Positions 1-13,729 of a stretch of 64,000 nucleotides of DNA are shown here, in pieces. The position numbers and the translations under genes are program-made. The stretch is from Anarhynchus alexandrinus (Eukaryota > Chordata > Aves > Charadriiformes > Charadriidae). Numbering within the stretch: position 1 is the stretch's first letter; each line of letters starts with the position of its first letter. Below the pieces are notes generated by a model. The model had not been told where the DNA came from, made no database searches, and worked only from the letters and a program-made list of their open reading frames with translations. The DNA lies in the NCBI GenBank assembly GCA_008711295.1, contig VUYV01000227.1, forward strand, positions 285,567 to 349,566, read 5' to 3'.

Positions 1-1206
1 TCTCAAACACCTAAAACAAACTAGAACCAAACGAAGAACGTGGCTGGAGATGGAGGCTCAGTACACCCACGTTCCTTACAAGCGGCACGAGGCTCTGTCG
101 GCTATAAAATCCACACATTGTATAAGAGGGAGAAATCATTGTCCTTAAACTATTCGTGGCAGGGCGGCTTGATCTAAATTGCAATCATGATTTAAACCAG
201 CAAACAGAGAATCTTGATTTAAATAATCAGTTTTAATCTTGTTTTGCATGTGTGCTTTTCAGTTATTTTCTTTTAAAACGGGTTGATTCTCACTGATTGG
301 TATAATTTGCTGCTTCTTTATGCTAAATCAAAGAATATCCTATATCTATACATATTTATTTCAGCAATTATATAGTTTAGCATGCATTTATTCAGATTCC
401 TATTTTTTACATTTTTTATGAAGGGAAAATGGTGAACAACAAATTTCTTATTCAGTAGATGATTGCTGGATTTTTATTTTTTTTGTTTTGGTTTTCATTT
501 ATTTGGAATTCATGTCAAGCTGCATTTAAATGGGAAAAGGAATTCAGTCGTAATTTCACCCCCCTCCTCCCAAACCGAGTGTAATAAAAGTACTTGAACC
601 TGCTGGAGATACGAGAAGAAAATAAGTCTTGCACCGAAAATGAGTTGGCATTAACAAAGACAGCGTTAGCTGTCGCTGGGGAACTGGAACAGAGGTGCGT
701 TTCCAAGAGAGCTCGGCAGTGCTTCTTCCTGGCTGGTGATTCTGGCTTAAATAGCTCCCAGGTGTTTTTGCTACCCCACCCTCAGCCGCTGGCCCTTATT
801 TGACCCAAATTGGAAAGATTTTCTGTTGGGTGGGATTTCTGCTGCTCTACCCTGGGTTGAACTCATCTCTCCATGTGGGACAGCAGTTGTGAAATCGCAG
901 CTCTGTGCACTGACACCCTGTCCTTGAGGACAGGCTTTAAATCACTCCTTTTGGGGGTAAGTCAGAGTTGGACCGCATGAGCGGTTGCACTGGCATGACC
1001 GCAGGGATGGAGAAACCCCTGCAGGTGCACGGGAAGGTGTACCCGAGGTGCCAATCTCTTAAACCAGTTGTCTCCCCAGATTTAATGCGTCTTGGAAATC
1101 GCTGTAATATGTCTCATCTCTGGTTTTATTCATGCAGATCTTCCCCTCCCTTCCTTGTCAGTAGCTGGTGGATGTCTCATTTCTTTAAACGCTCATTGAT
1201 CTACTT

Positions 1207-1603
1207 CATAGAATCATAGAATGGTTTGGGTTGGAAAAGACCTTAAAGATCATTGAGTTCCAACCCCCCTGCCATGGGCAGGGACACCTCCCACCAGACC
1301 AGGTTGCTCAAAGCCCCGTCCAACCTGGCCTTGAACACCTCCAGGGATGGGGCAGCCACAGCTTCTCTGGGCAACCTGTGCCAGTGCCTCACCACCCTCA
1401 GAGTGAAAAATTTCTTCCTAATATCTAGTCTAAATATCCCCTTTTTCAGTTTAAAACCATTACCCCTCATCCTATCGCTCCACTCCCTGATCAAGAGTCC
1501 TTTCCCACCTTTCCTGTAGCCCCTTTAAGCACTGGAAGGGGCTTTAAGGTCTCCCTGGACCCTTCTCTTCTCCAGGCTGAACCACCCCAGCCCTGTCAGC
1601 TTA
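1207..1603 (-). mobile_element. CR1 LINE 3' fragment
   Basis: The element runs antisense, starting with the reversed CR1 tail (ATAGAATCATAGAATGG) and GGTTTGGGTTGGAAAAGACC, and continuing through the ACCAGGTTGCTCAAAGCC and CTCTTCTCCAGGCTGAACC blocks of the 3' end. It is 5' truncated, as usual for CR1. Confidence 0.9.
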
Positions 1604-2438
1604 AGTCATACTTAACTCACTTGATGTGAAAAAAATCTGCCTCTCCACCTGCAGAAGAAGCAGCTGCTGTCAGAGCTGATCTGGCACCTCCACAGACCGC
1701 TCTAGGTGCTCGCCCAGAGACTGCAGCCAACTCACTGCTTGGACTTCCCTTAACACTTTGGCAGTTAAGACAGAGTGGCTTGGAAATTATCTAAAAATTA
1801 TTTACACATCTCTAACACATTATTCTGAATTTAAGCCTTAGTCGAGGCTGCCATAATTTCCCATTTTGTTTGAACAGTTTATGTAATAAAAGAAGAAATG
1901 TGTATTTAACTTAAGTCTTAAAAAAAACCCCACCAATGTTTTTATCTCCCCCACTACAAAGCGACCAAACCAGGGCAGAAATCAAAGCGTGTGTTTCTGA
2001 ATGCGGCAGAAAGCTGTCGTTTTGATGAAGTAGTTCGTTTCTGAGTTTGCCCACCGCTGAAGTTGGTGGTGGAAGCCCTGTAGCGCTTTTGAGGGGGGGG
2101 GGAGTCATTAAATACAGCAACGAGAAGAGGGCTGTGCCGGCTGCCAGTTCGCGCTGCTCGGCATGAAAAGGTCTCGCCTATGGAGAGACAACAAGGGGAG
2201 AAAACAGCCGCAGGGTGCTGTGATGGGGGAGACGGCACATTTCGGAGCCTTTCGCGCTGTTTTCAGCCAGGGCTCTGGGCGCCTGTGGCCATTAGCGGAC
2301 CCGGGAAGCTCTTGTGGTCTCCAGGAGAGCTTTTTGTGTAATGGCTTGTGCTGCACGGTTTGTTTGACGTTCTCCGTCTCACGGTCGCTCAGCCCATGGC
2401 TTGTAAATAAATGCAGCAATAGTAACAACAAAAAGAAG

Positions 2439-2460
2439 CTTTTTTTTTTTCACCCCCCCC
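2439..2460. repeat. Adjacent poly-T and poly-C runs
   Basis: Ten or more T residues are followed by CACCCCCCCC. A G9-10 run lies about 350 bp upstream at 2093-2102. Confidence 0.75.
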
Positions 2461-2644
2461 AAGATATTCAGTGTGTGTTTGAAGGGCTGCCTAAGCCAGT
2501 ATTATAAACACTTTCACTTTAAAATTCACTTAATGCATTACCAGATAGAAAATATTTGGGTTGACAACTCAAAAGGGGGTGGAAAAAAGAAAAGAAAGAA
2601 CATCCTTAATTTCTAACAGGGAACTGATATAAAGAAAGAAAGAG

Positions 2645-2750
2645 AAATGAAGTGATACAGTCAAGGTCAAGCACCGTCTTGTAGCAGAGCCGTGGATTAA
2701 ATCTCTAGAGCCGGATTCCAGTGCCCACCCAAAAGCAGCCCTTCTCTGAG
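2645..2750 (-). mobile_element. MIR-like ancient SINE fragment
   Basis: AAGTGATACAGTCAAGGTCA, GTAGCAGAGCCGTGGATTAA and CCGGATTCCAGTGCCCA follow the order of the antisense MIR core (TGACTTGCCCAAGGTCA, GCAGAGCTGGGATT). It is diverged. Confidence 0.5.
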
Positions 2751-3384
2751 TCCCGTAACGTGTCTGCTCCCCAGATGTCTTTGCATAATTTAGACATGTG
2801 GCAAAGACTTATTTTTGATTGAGCCATAACAAAGTTACATTTGTAAAATGTTTACTCTACATGAACACCAGATAGGAATTACTATTTTCTCTTTATATAC
2901 ATGTTTCAAAACGATCTGTGCTGCGATGGACAAAACAAAACAACAACCTGCTTTAGAGAGCACAATGAAAGTTTTTAGGGGCATTCAAAGAAACACTGAA
3001 AACTCCGCAGAATTAGGGCAGCACTGCATTTTTAATCACTGCCCTGGATTGAATAAAATGGCATTTTTGCCTAAAAGTTAATCAAAAGCCTCTGAGAAAT
3101 AAAGCAATGAGATTTTAATGAACAAATTCTCATGGCAGAAGCAGTGCTTTTCTTTATTTGGAGCTCAGTGCACACCTCTGGGCATGGGTAAAACAAAAAT
3201 AATGTGCTCTTTCCTCTCGCTTTGTTCTGCTTATGGGTGGAGACACACCTTCACTGGAAAAAGCAAAGCCAGCTACCTTGAGGGGCACTGGAGGGGACTG
3301 GACCAGATGTGGACTAAGACTCTGTGTGCCGGATCTAGAAGCAGATGCACTGGTCGATGTGGGAGTTCAGAAGTACAGACATGA

Positions 3385-4031
3385 ACATCTGGAAATGGAC
3401 AACAGGATGACCATGAGCCAGCAATGTGCCCTTGTGACCAAGAAGGCCAATGGCATCCTGGGGTGCATCAAGAAGAGTGTGGCCAGCAGATCAAGGGAGG
3501 TTATCTGCCCCCTCTACTCTGCCCTGGTGAGGCCACATCTAGAGTAGTGTCCAGTTCTGGGCTCCCCAGTTCAAGAAGGACAGGGAACTGCTGGAGAGGG
3601 TCCAGCAAGGGCCTACAAAGATGATGAGGGGATTGGAGTATCTTTCTTAGGAGGAAAGGCTGAGGGACTTGGGGAGAAAAGGAGACTGAGAGGGGATCTC
3701 ATCAATGCTTATCAATATCTAAAGGGTGGGTGGCAAGAGGATGGGGCCAGACTCTTTTCAGTGGTGCCCAGCGACAGGACAAGGCGCAATGGGCACAACC
3801 TGGAACACGGGAAAGTCTCAACATGAGGAAAAACGTCTTTCCTGCGAGGGTGGCAGAGCACTGGCACAGGCTGCCCAGAGAGGTGGGGGAGTCTCCCACT
3901 CTGGAGACATTCCAAACCCCCCTGGATGCCATCCTGTGCAACTGCTGTAGGTGCCCCTGCTCGGGCAGGGGGTTGGACTGGATGATCTCCAGAGGTCCCT
4001 TCCAACCCTGACCATTCTGTGATTCTGTGAA
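3385..4031 (+). mobile_element. CR1 LINE 3' fragment with reverse-transcriptase C-terminal remnant
   Basis: This sense fragment starts within the end of the reverse-transcriptase ORF ([20 protein letters not shown], then [11 protein letters not shown], followed by a stop where the family usually has Tyr) and continues through the 3' UTR to CCATTCTGTGATTCTGTGA at about 4030. It is truncated and non-functional. The 3' UTR sub-type matches the elements at 24432 and 24697. The exact 5' edge, 3381-3398, is uncertain. Confidence 0.9.
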
Positions 4032-6324
4032 ATGCCGGACTGGGGAGAAAGCCCAATACAACTTTCCCCTCTGCAGGAAATAGTGCTGTACCTCTTTGAA
4101 AGGCTGGGATGGCATATTGGCATGTCCTGCCCATTGCAGCTTGGTTTCCCCCCTACACGTCCAGGATGAAGCAGAAAAAAAGGAAAAGGGGAATGGAAAA
4201 CAAACTTTGGCTCCCTTGTCCATGCTTAACCAGCAGGCTTAACTCTGCAGGGCTGGGGTCCTTCGATCACAGAGATAGGTATCAGACCATTTTGATCCTT
4301 CAGCCATCACCCCTTCCCTGTTTGGGTTTATTGTTCCCTATAATCCTTTGCTTTTCTCCATGCTGGTTCTCTTTCATATGTCCCAGGAGGGCTCGATCCT
4401 TTGCTTAGGATGGAGCTTGTGTCTGGCCTGAAAAGCAAAATCCCTCTCCAAATGGCCATCGAGCTGCAGGTCCATCGTGACCCAAGCGCTGATGTCCACG
4501 CCAGCTCTGATGGCCCTCGGTGTCCTCACCATAACCCCCACTCCATGGCATCAGCCATTCCCCATAGGAATTGCACACAAATCCCACCCTAAAAACAGGC
4601 TGGAAGCAACATATTGCTATTAAAAGAGCAATAGGTCTTTTGCCGCTGAATCTAGCTGTATTCCCCTTTGGGTGTTTCACACCAAAAGAAGTTATTTACG
4701 GCACTAGGAAATAGTGTAAAAAATGCACAGATTTACTCTCAGAATACTTGGCAGCTTGCCAGCAACATTACTAAATGCAATTATTTTCCCTAAAAAAAAA
4801 TCTTCATGACAAGGCAGTTTAAAGTGGCGAAGGAAAGGACAAAAATTAACAGCATAATTGAAAAGAACAGTAAATTCTTACCTGTTAATGTTGTTTCTAC
4901 ATGCCCTCTCCCCCAGCATTCAGGCTATTAATGAGTTTCTAGAGTTTGGGCCTTTTTTTCCTGCTTAATGGCTTCACCATCATCATCATAATAATAACGT
5001 GAAACCTACACACTAACCTATATTGAACTGCAGTTCATTACAGCAGAATAACATTGTGAAGGGTTTAATGTCAGCATCCTTTCAGACACAGATTACAGTA
5101 ATACAGAAAATACATTCTCTATGGGACATACCATATCGGAATAAGAATAATAAAAAAAGAAAATGGAAAGACTTCTTTTCCTCTAGAGGCAAACAGGCCA
5201 GTGATGAGATAGATTAGCCCTAGAAATGAGTGGGAATTCCTTCACCGTGGAACCAAGTCAAGATGCTGATCACTAATGCAGCAACTGAATTATTAAACTC
5301 AGATTAATCCCATGTACCGTCACCTCCTAAATTGGGAGCACGGATGCCGCTGGCTCCCTGGTGTGAGCTAGGTGATACCAAAGGGACAATCAGCTCTTGG
5401 GTGGGTTGAATCCTGCCTGGGAGACAGTGGCACCCACTAGATTCCTGATCTGAAAGGCTGTTTTACACCCAGTAGGCAGGGGATCGGTTGAATGTGGAGG
5501 CAGAAGAAGGGTCTGTTGCCCTAAACCCCACCAATTTACTGTCCCATCAGGGTAAAACTTTCTCTGAGACTCTTGTGAAGAAGTGAGGTGGTGCCTCACC
5601 TTTTCACTTCCAAGAACCTTCTCAGGACTACTGTCTAAAAAGGACAAAAAAGACAAGAGGACAGAAAATACGAGGAATACATCATCAAGTATGTCAGTGG
5701 TTAGAAAGTCAGATCACAAGTAAGGAAGATGTAACAGCCTTCAAGGGAGCCATTTCTCAGTGGAGAATGTAGCATTTGGATGGGCATGTAGCTAAAGTCT
5801 CCTTTTTAGGACTAATATTCTTCATAAGTATATTAGTATCTTTACGGTTGGGGAGCCTGAAGGCACATTCCTTCCCCCGACCTTCACATTTCAAGTGATC
5901 ACCAAGTCTCTGAATATCTCTATAAGGCAGCTTCGGTAGGTTGCAATATCCAAGCAATCCCCACATACTGTTAAAATGGGGAATTTCTTGCAAATCCTGC
6001 CTGGAAAGGAGCAGTGTAAGAATTTTGAGGAGCTGAAACAGGGAAGGGGATTAGCGAAAATTCCCTTCTGGATCTGCTACTTGTTTTTGTCGTTCTTCGC
6101 TAACTTCTGCAACTGATGATGGATCTTTAGTGGTAAGGGTTCTGGCTAATTTTTATTTCAAGCTGAAACATCTTGTTAATATTAAGGTTACAACTGATAG
6201 GAGGCGAGTGAAAGATGACAGCCAGCAGATGCCTGATCTTGACCGGGTAATTCTAATTTATTCTTGTCTTCCCCTGCTCAAAAGGCATAAGAGAAGCTTT
6301 ATAAAGTATAGCTCATAGCACATT

Positions 6325-6390
6325 CATTTTTATTTATTTATTTATTGTGAAGTATGGTGTTTTGTTTTTTGTTTTTTTTTTTTTTTTTAA
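6325..6390. repeat. (TTTA)n followed by poly-T
   Basis: TTTTTATTTATTTATTTATT at the start, then TTTTGTTTTTTG and an 18-T run. AT-rich low complexity. Confidence 0.8.
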
Positions 6391-8924
6391 AATCTCCTTT
6401 CTGAATTCTCCAGAGTCTGAGTATCACATTTTTGCCTACATGGTTTGCAGAAGAAGCATGTCTGAAGCACACACTCATTTGCTGAAAGTACTTTATAATG
6501 CACTATTTAATTCAAAGGAGAAAAAAAAAAAAAGAAAAAAAGATGATGTTGCTGCAACCACGGTAACAATATTAACAATGGTGTGTATGAAGCCTGAAAG
6601 GAAATTACTCAGCAAAACATGGTAATAAAAAGAGAAGTCACCATGGATTATCAACTGGGGTATTAACAAATAATTCGTAATGCTCAGATTACACAGTAAT
6701 TCCGGCACTGCTAATTGCACTGATATATTGAATTGTATTTTGGGCCAGTGATTTGGGTCAACGTGGTCTGGGAAACAGGAAGGTGCATGTAAAGAAAACT
6801 AAATAAAAATCCTTCCCCTGCAGAAGTTCAGAGCTATTAAGAGAACCTTGCAAGGCCTCTGGTAACGAGTATAGACAACATTAGGAGATGAGCTCTCGAC
6901 AACCAAAGTGAACAAGAAAAGCACACAGAAATAATTACCGCTTGCCTAGAGCTCCCCGAGCTATTGTAAAACAGCTCTGAAGAGAAAATATTTGGAAAAA
7001 GCTGATGAAATTCTGAAGCACGTGGCTTGATCATTGGGACAGCTTTCTGATTTAATAAGCAGCCAAAATAAGAACAAGAAACCTAGCGGTGAGCGGCGTG
7101 TTGCGGTGTATTTAACCAAGAGTCCTGGGATTTATACCACTCCGGCATGCCGACTATTTTGCAAAAACAGCCAGTTACCGCCGTACACCCAGGACCTGTT
7201 CTAACGCTGCTGATGGCAACGGGAGTGTTCAAAGGCTTCGGTGAGGTCTGCATCAGACACCACCGAATAAGTGAAAGCATTAGTTAGGCTTCTTAACTAC
7301 CCAGGAGAAATAAAATTACATCATTTCTTTGGTGTTCCTTGTCTGAAAGACTCGTCTTTAATTATTTCCTACTGTAATGTACCCCTGTGTTTCTAAATGT
7401 CTTCTATAAGCATTCAATTCTATCGAGTCCTAATTTCCTATGCAGTTTCTCAAGCACTCCTTCCAGCAGCAGTAATGGCCTAAGCAGTGTGGAAGCAGAA
7501 AGTGTGGCGGTTACTGCAAGAAATGCTCTTTAAATCATGTATTATGTCAATTAAGACGGCTAAGAGTTGGGTCTGTGATGGTAGAGCAGGCAGAGCTATC
7601 ACGTGAGCTTTCCAGCTCCCGATTGCCAGGACGCTTCGGTTTTACAAAAGCCGATGAGAATTTTCCAGAAAGGCAATTTATTTGATGGGAAAGGAAAAGT
7701 TAACCGTGACATATCCGCTACCTTTCTGGTCAAGTTGGTAAGGCTTGGAGAGCGGGTTTGGATATTGGGCGGGCTTTTTGCTTGGCCATTCTAAAGCTCA
7801 TTTAAATGCATCTCAGAACAGTAGTGACTAAAAGAAAAATTATTCCTCTCTGTAGGACGTGGGTCCAGCAATGTAAAATGAATTGGTGCTCTTAATCTTG
7901 TCACCAGTGAGTAAGTGTCTGTATTGCTGTAGTCACCATACCACTTTTGGCACTGACCGGTGATTTCAGAGGCGAAGCCAAAGACAAACGGACCTTGAGA
8001 TTAAACTGCTTTACCTAAACAGAGGTGACCAACAGATGTGTGGTGGAAGCGTTGGGGTTGATCGTATCTGTGTCCAGTTCATTGTTAAATGGGAGATCTG
8101 AGTCCAGCAGTGCCATTCTCATCCCTTTTGCACACACGAAATGCATACAGAATTATTTGCAGAGTGATGTGTTTCCTACTTATTTTTGAATTGTGAAGAT
8201 GGAAAGAAGCAGCATAGCGCAATTTGACAGCAACGGTCCTGCAGCCTGAATTTTGGCTTCCAGGGTGGTTAGATATGGAATTTTAGTTCATGTCTACTAA
8301 TCTCTCAGTCTGCTAGATAAAAAAATGCCACACTTCAGCAACACTTCTGCTGCAAGAATTTCTTTACACAATATATCACAACTGAGCATCTCCAGCTCGG
8401 TTGGACTGTCTCGAGCCATCTGATGTTACTCATCCTGCCTGTGAGATCCTCCTGGCCTCTTGATACTGCCCACATTCTTCCCAAGAGGAGATGACGACAG
8501 AGACAAACATCAGCTCCACTCCGCACATGCACACAGCATTAATCACTGCTGACTTGTCCTGCTAACGAAGAAAACCGCTCCCCCTCTCTCCTGCTCCTTC
8601 TCACGTTTAACCACCTACATGCCTTGCTGGATCTTAACACTGAGCCCAAATTAAAACTAAAGTGAATCCTTAGTTTGCATCAGCTTCTTTGGAATAGGTG
8701 AAAGTTAAACTGTACCTGTGGTTTTTGTTGTTCTTTTTTATTTGTTTATTTTGCTTTTTGGTTCTGTATTATTTTTTTTTTTAGAAAAGGGCTGCAAATA
8801 CACTTTCACAAAGACAAATTTTAAAAAATGCAGTTGGCCCAGGTCTAAAGTAGTCCTTCAGCGACTGCGCTGAATAAACCAGTAAGCTCTTTATCACATT
8901 GAATGCAGAGAAAAAAGTGTGGGG

Positions 8925-8965
8925 TTTTTTGTTTTGTTTTTTTGTTTTGTTTTGTTTTGTTTTGT
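8925..8965. repeat. (TTTTG)n microsatellite
   Basis: TTTTTTG followed by about six further TTTTG units, with one T expansion. It is preceded at 8771-8782 by a poly-T run. Confidence 0.9.
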
Positions 8966-9599
8966 GGGAAGGGATTCTGTATGGGAATATCTACATTTTC
9001 TGCCCATCTCTCATGTTCAGATCTACCCAGGGACACCAGCATGATTCATAACACTTTGGGCAGATCTGGGTTAAGATCTCCCTTACAGACCCAAAGGAAG
9101 TATTCAGAGCCCGTTTCATGGGTGCTTACACACAAACCCTGTCCATCCCTGCATCCGTCAGGAGTGTGCTAGACATTTCAAAAGCCTGAGGTGCTCAGAG
9201 CTCAGTCTGAACAGTTCTGCATGGCCCTGAGGTCAAAGAAAGCTCAGCAATGCTGCAAACTGTTGGAACTGGAGAAAGAGGGATGCTCAAGAGACCAGTG
9301 TGTATGGCCGCTCTGACTGAGGCACCATCCAATATAGACTGTTCTCAGCAGCTATTTGTGTACCTTACACTTAAAAACTGTTAGCACTGGCGTTCCCCAG
9401 ACTCCTCTGATGATCTCTCCCAGTGCCTAACTGCCTACAAACTGTTTAAGAGGAGAGGAGGATCTAGGTGGCTTTGTTCAGCTCAGCTCAGAGAAGAGAA
9501 GGCTATAGGGAGATCTAACTGCTGTCTTTGAAGTGTTCTAGATTTGGGGATATATAGAAGATGGAGTCAGACTGTTCCTGGAGATGCTCGGTGAGTGGA

Positions 9600-9845
9600 A
9601 AGGAGGCAATGTACACGAGTTGTGGCAGTGGAAATTCTGACTGGTCCTTAGGAGAAGAGCTGTTCACAACAAGCGTGGTCAGCACCAGAACCAGGGCATA
9701 GAGGTTGTGGTCTCTCCATCCTGGAAGATGCTCAAAGTGTGACTGAGCAGCCTGATCTGACCTCAAAGTTAGCTCTGCTTTAAGCAGGTCTCTGGACCAG
9801 AGACCTTCTGTGATGCCTTCCAACATCAATTTTTCTGTGGTACTG
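9600..9845 (+). mobile_element. Old, diverged CR1 LINE 3' fragment
   Basis: The blocks GTGGTCTCTCCATCCTGG, GAGCAGCCTGATCTGACC, AGTTAGCTCTGCTTTAAGCA and CCTTCCAACATCAATTTTTC are in the order of an old CR1 3' end. They differ from the younger CR1 copies here and resemble the fragment at 59599. Boundaries are approximate. Confidence 0.65.
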
Positions 9846-12800
9846 TATTTTTATGATGAAGCCTTTATTATTTTAAGTATTTTGCTTTTAGTATGCGACT
9901 GACTTGCTGCAAAATATGTCAATTTCTGGACGGCTATTACCTCGTTCCCCTTCATTGTGCTCTTCTCTATATTAAACAATTGCTGGCTCAGTACAAAGCC
10001 TGTTCAGGGTTACCTCGGGTAATGCCAGTTAACTCCAGGCTCCGATCCAAATGACCACTTCAGGAACTTTTGCTGGAATCAGTCTTGCTGAGCAACAGTG
10101 CAAACTAGTGTAGGATAGAGGTTCTCCTCATTTCATTGCTCAACTTTCAGGAACCTAACTCCTGCCTGTGCATGGATCTGAACTGTTAGTGGGAGTTCAC
10201 AATTTCAGCTTAGATGGTCGCACTGCAGAATAACCCTTGAGCTAAGTGAAATGCCTGCTACATTAGCAGCACGGAGTGATTGCATTATCCCTGGACGAGG
10301 TGTGATAACTTTAACTGTCCCCTCTGCCCTGCAAAAGTGACTCTGTCACTCTGCAAAGTGACTGCCCAGGTCAAGCTAAAAGTGGTGTCCAACGAAGGGG
10401 AAGCCACTGGGGCTGTTTGGGTGTGCAGGATCTGAGCTCGGGGCAATGCCAGAGTTATAACTCAAGCTAACTCTTCAGTGAAAACAGACTCTTAACCTAG
10501 TAAAACTATTCAACCTCCTGGAAAGCCTGGGAAGAGTTTAGATAAAGCAATGCATGGCTTTTCATGCCAGCTGCCTGCCTGCGCAAGTGATTTATGGACT
10601 GTAATATGCCATGGAACCAGACCACTTCATCGGTTTCCTTAAAGACAGAGGGGTGGATTGTGGCTGCGCTTAGAGAGCAGTGTGTCTGCTTCTTCAAGGC
10701 ATCACCACTCCACAAATAAAAGCAAACCTCCTTTTCGAGGGAGGCAGACCTCTCTTTTTCTAAGAACACAATAAATGTCTCGGTAGTATCGTGCTTTGAC
10801 AGCTTTGGATTTACAAAGATCAGAAGTAAATTCTGATTATTTATTTTGGATAAATAATGAACAGTGTAAAAATCGCTGACATTGACCTTCATTGGAAAAG
10901 TTGGTTTAATGGGCCCCATAAAAATCTCCTATTGATGGCAGGTTCATAAAGCTCCATATTGACTTCAGCTAAAGGCTATAACTTCTATCAATACTGTCAA
11001 CAATTAATATTGACTAATAAAGGTATCCTGTAAACTGAGTCATGGCATTATGTTACTTTATGCTGCCATTAGCAAAATTTCATGTCTTCTTGAAAACGTT
11101 TCTCCTATAAATCTGGGGTTTCGCCAAATAGCCTCTGTGACAGCTAGCAGCGGAGGGCGCAGAGTAACGCTGCTTCGGTGCAGAGGGGGGAAACACAGAG
11201 CAACCTTTGCCTTTGCGAGACAAAACTTCTGAGAGGATCTCGGGCTTCATTTTCTCCAACAGCAGGTTTCGGGTTGTGAAGGGTTTGTGTGCAAAAGTTT
11301 CTTACACCTTTGTCTGTGCCATGCAATTGCAAAATGAAAATTTTGTGTACAGTTAAGACTCGTCCTTCGTCCTTCTTCTCCTCTTCCCTTGCAGCCTTTG
11401 CTTGGATGCGCTTACACCACCAATTCATCTGCAATCCCTATATTGAAATGATGCATCTTTCTCTTGGCTCTGGACCCATTTTTCTGGCCTGAACCCGGCT
11501 GATGTCTCTCCTGTCTTCCCAGGGAAGTCTAAGCATCCGCTGAAGCTCCCTAACAGCACAGTTTGTATCGTAATACTTCCCCTCAACTTCCACCACCTCT
11601 TTTTTTTGTCAATATGAACAACACAATTACATACCGGAGAGCACTGCTGTCTTTATGCTACACAGACTTTGTATTTTTGAGTATGATACCGCCTTTCTCA
11701 TTCAAAACACTCAACATTTAAGACTGCAAATGCCTAGTGTCCAAAGAAACTCCTTCTGCATTTGTACAGCACTTAAAAACCCGCAGGTGTGTTCTCTACC
11801 TTTCTGTCTTCCCTTTTCTAATTGCAATGAAATGGTGGTTCAACAAATGGTTAGTGTGTCATTAAATTTAAGGGAAGAGGAATTAGAGGTTGTCTCAGTC
11901 CTGACATGAGTACTACTGCCTCTGTTATTAGTTTCAGTAAAGCCTTTCAAGGCATGTGCTGTTGGTAATGTGTTGTTGCTAATATAATTTCATTTGTAAG
12001 TGATCTGTAGGTACAAAGTTGCATTTGCACATGTAGAGATAGCATTACGGAAACTGGTGAAAAAGACTCCAGCAGCTAATGTAATTCTTCTCTCTTAAGA
12101 AAAAAAAATAGAAAAAAAATATCTGTACTTTGCTTTTCTTAGTAGGCGTGGAAAGAAAAACGTATGGGATAGGATCACAGCTGCGCATACACCAGCATGG
12201 AAAGCACAAGAGAGCGCTTTGGTTACAGGAGAATGGGATGGACGTGCAAGGTGTTTGCTTTCGGTTGTTTTCTGGTGATTTCTTGGGAATGTACAAAACT
12301 CTAATTGACCCCGATGATCCCTCTGTTTTTTGATCAAAACACAAGGCTTGGAAGGAAAACAATATAATCTGGCCCTGCGTGTCTGCCTGTCCTAACGGGC
12401 GCAACCCTGTGAGATGCTACACTCAGAAACTTAAAAAAATATTGTAAAGATAATTTAAAAAGATTCTTCTGTACATCCTTTAAACACAAGGCCATTTATC
12501 TTTGAACTTTGCCTAATATATCATTATCTCCGAGCAGAAACTTAATAAGCTTCGACTGTAATCTTGTTGGAGTTAAACATAAAATCATGTGGGTGGTGTA
12601 TGTCTCACCGTGTCGTGGCTTCCCGAGGAAAAGTTATCATCATTTGTCACTATAATACTGTGGCAAAAAGCATGAAGAGAACAAGCAATACCGTCATTTC
12701 ACATCAGCTTTCTGCGCTGAGCTCAAGCTCCCGATGACTTGCACGCGGTGGCTATATTAAGAAGCAGGCTGTGCCATAATTGAATTAAAGGTGCAAAGGC

Positions 12801-13459
12801 ATATAGGGCTGTGTGAACCCCCGGGTCAAGCTGCAATTGAATCAAAATCCTCTCTCCTTCCTACACTGCTTGGCAGAACTGCTGACCAAAAGGTTCGCAG
12901 ACCTACAAAACGCGTGGAGGAGTCTCCCCCGCAGCTGGGGACACAAAGTTACAGAGATAAAAAAACCTGTGACCTTCAGCTTTTATTTCGCGCGAAGAAA
13001 AAGGCTTCTAAAAATATTTCACCATCGTTTTCCTTCAGAGAGCAGTCAGCCGATTTACATAAATGAAACGGCTCCTGTCAAGGAACCGGTGAGGAAAAGA
13101 AGGAAATTATCTGCCCCGAAAATCTGTAGCAAAGATAAGAGCAGCATCAGCCAGGGGAGGGGAGATTTAAATGCTTTCTTGTCTGAAAGGTCGCTACAAA
13201 AAGCAGAGAGAGTATTACAGCCACTTAATGATCTCTGTCGCTGTGATAAATAAGTAGGAGCTTCTCCAGCAGTTTATTAACAAACACTCTGTAGGACAGT
13301 ACAAAAGGCCACGACATGGGGCTATTAGAAGAGTGTTTTTACTGAGGCTGATAAAAAAAAAACCCAACACAAAGCCTATGGAAGATTAAGGCAGAGTGGT
13401 AAGAAGAGGCATTCCTGGTAGAGCTCGAGGCTGACACCGCATGCGCTGTCACCACTTAC

Positions 13460-13729
13460 CGGTTTCGGTGTTCTCGTGCTCCGTGTCGGTGAGGGTGAGG
13501 TTGGAGTTGGCCCGGCTCGACAAGCAGGAGCTGCGTCCGGACTTGGTGTTGCGTCCCCAGAGCCTCACGGGGTGCTCGGGTGACATGACCACGTCTGCCT
13601 CCGTGTCGGCGTCCGAGCCGGCGCTGATGGAGTAGCCGCAGTGAGGCAGCCCGATATCAGTCCGGTACAAAGTCCCGTGTGTGGGCGTCACGTCTTCAAG
13701 ACCCAGCTCTCGCAAAGAGAAGTTGGCTC
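13460..13729 (-). CDS. TENM4: Teneurin-4 second coding exon (270 nt)
   Basis: Seen: on the minus strand a pyrimidine-rich acceptor (TTTTCCCCCAG, AG at 13731-13730) precedes an open 270 nt exon that ends at a consensus donor (G|GTAAGT, GT at 13459-13458). It enters in phase 1, completing a Gly codon split with the exon at 18654, and leaves in phase 1. The reading runs [13 protein letters not shown], then [57 protein letters not shown]. Known: the SxGSDAD..., SPEHxxRLWGR and SSCLSSRxNSxLTLTDxxxEN segments are conserved across teneurin intracellular domains. The first part ([15 protein letters not shown]) is teneurin-4-like. Serine/threonine and acidic residues dominate and no membrane segment is present, as expected for the cytoplasmic tail. 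The next coding exon, expected to be Pro/His rich, was not found at lower coordinates in this window. Confidence 0.94.

Larger units (their letters stand above)
1..13459 (-). other. TENM4 intron downstream of coding exon 2 (partial)
   Basis: The intron begins GTAAGT at 13459 and runs off the low-coordinate end without a convincing acceptor plus teneurin-like exon. It contains CR1 fragments at 1207-1603, 3385-4031 and about 9600-9845, an old MIR-like piece near 2645-2750, and short homopolymer runs. The stretches 4032-8700 and 9846-13459 show no gene, RNA or recognisable repeat apart from poly-T/A tracts. The longest open frame near exon 2 (12813-13253, plus) starts at GTG and has no ATG, so it was not called. 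Confidence 0.8.

Noticed and set aside
3273..3384. Possible further 5' extension of the CR1 at 3385
   Set aside because: The sequence does not follow the CR1 order seen in the longer copy at 24697, so I left it outside the element.
3702..4223. 173-codon minus-strand open frame
   Set aside because: It is the antisense read of the CR1 element at 3385-4031 plus flank.
8320..8560. Possible processed pseudogene or old repeat
   Set aside because: No poly-A tail, no reading frame of note and no recognisable family.
12813..13253. 146-codon plus-strand open frame near coding exon 2
   Set aside because: It begins at GTG and contains no ATG. It lies antisense within the TENM4 intron, has no splice context, and no recognisable domain. 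Probably chance.
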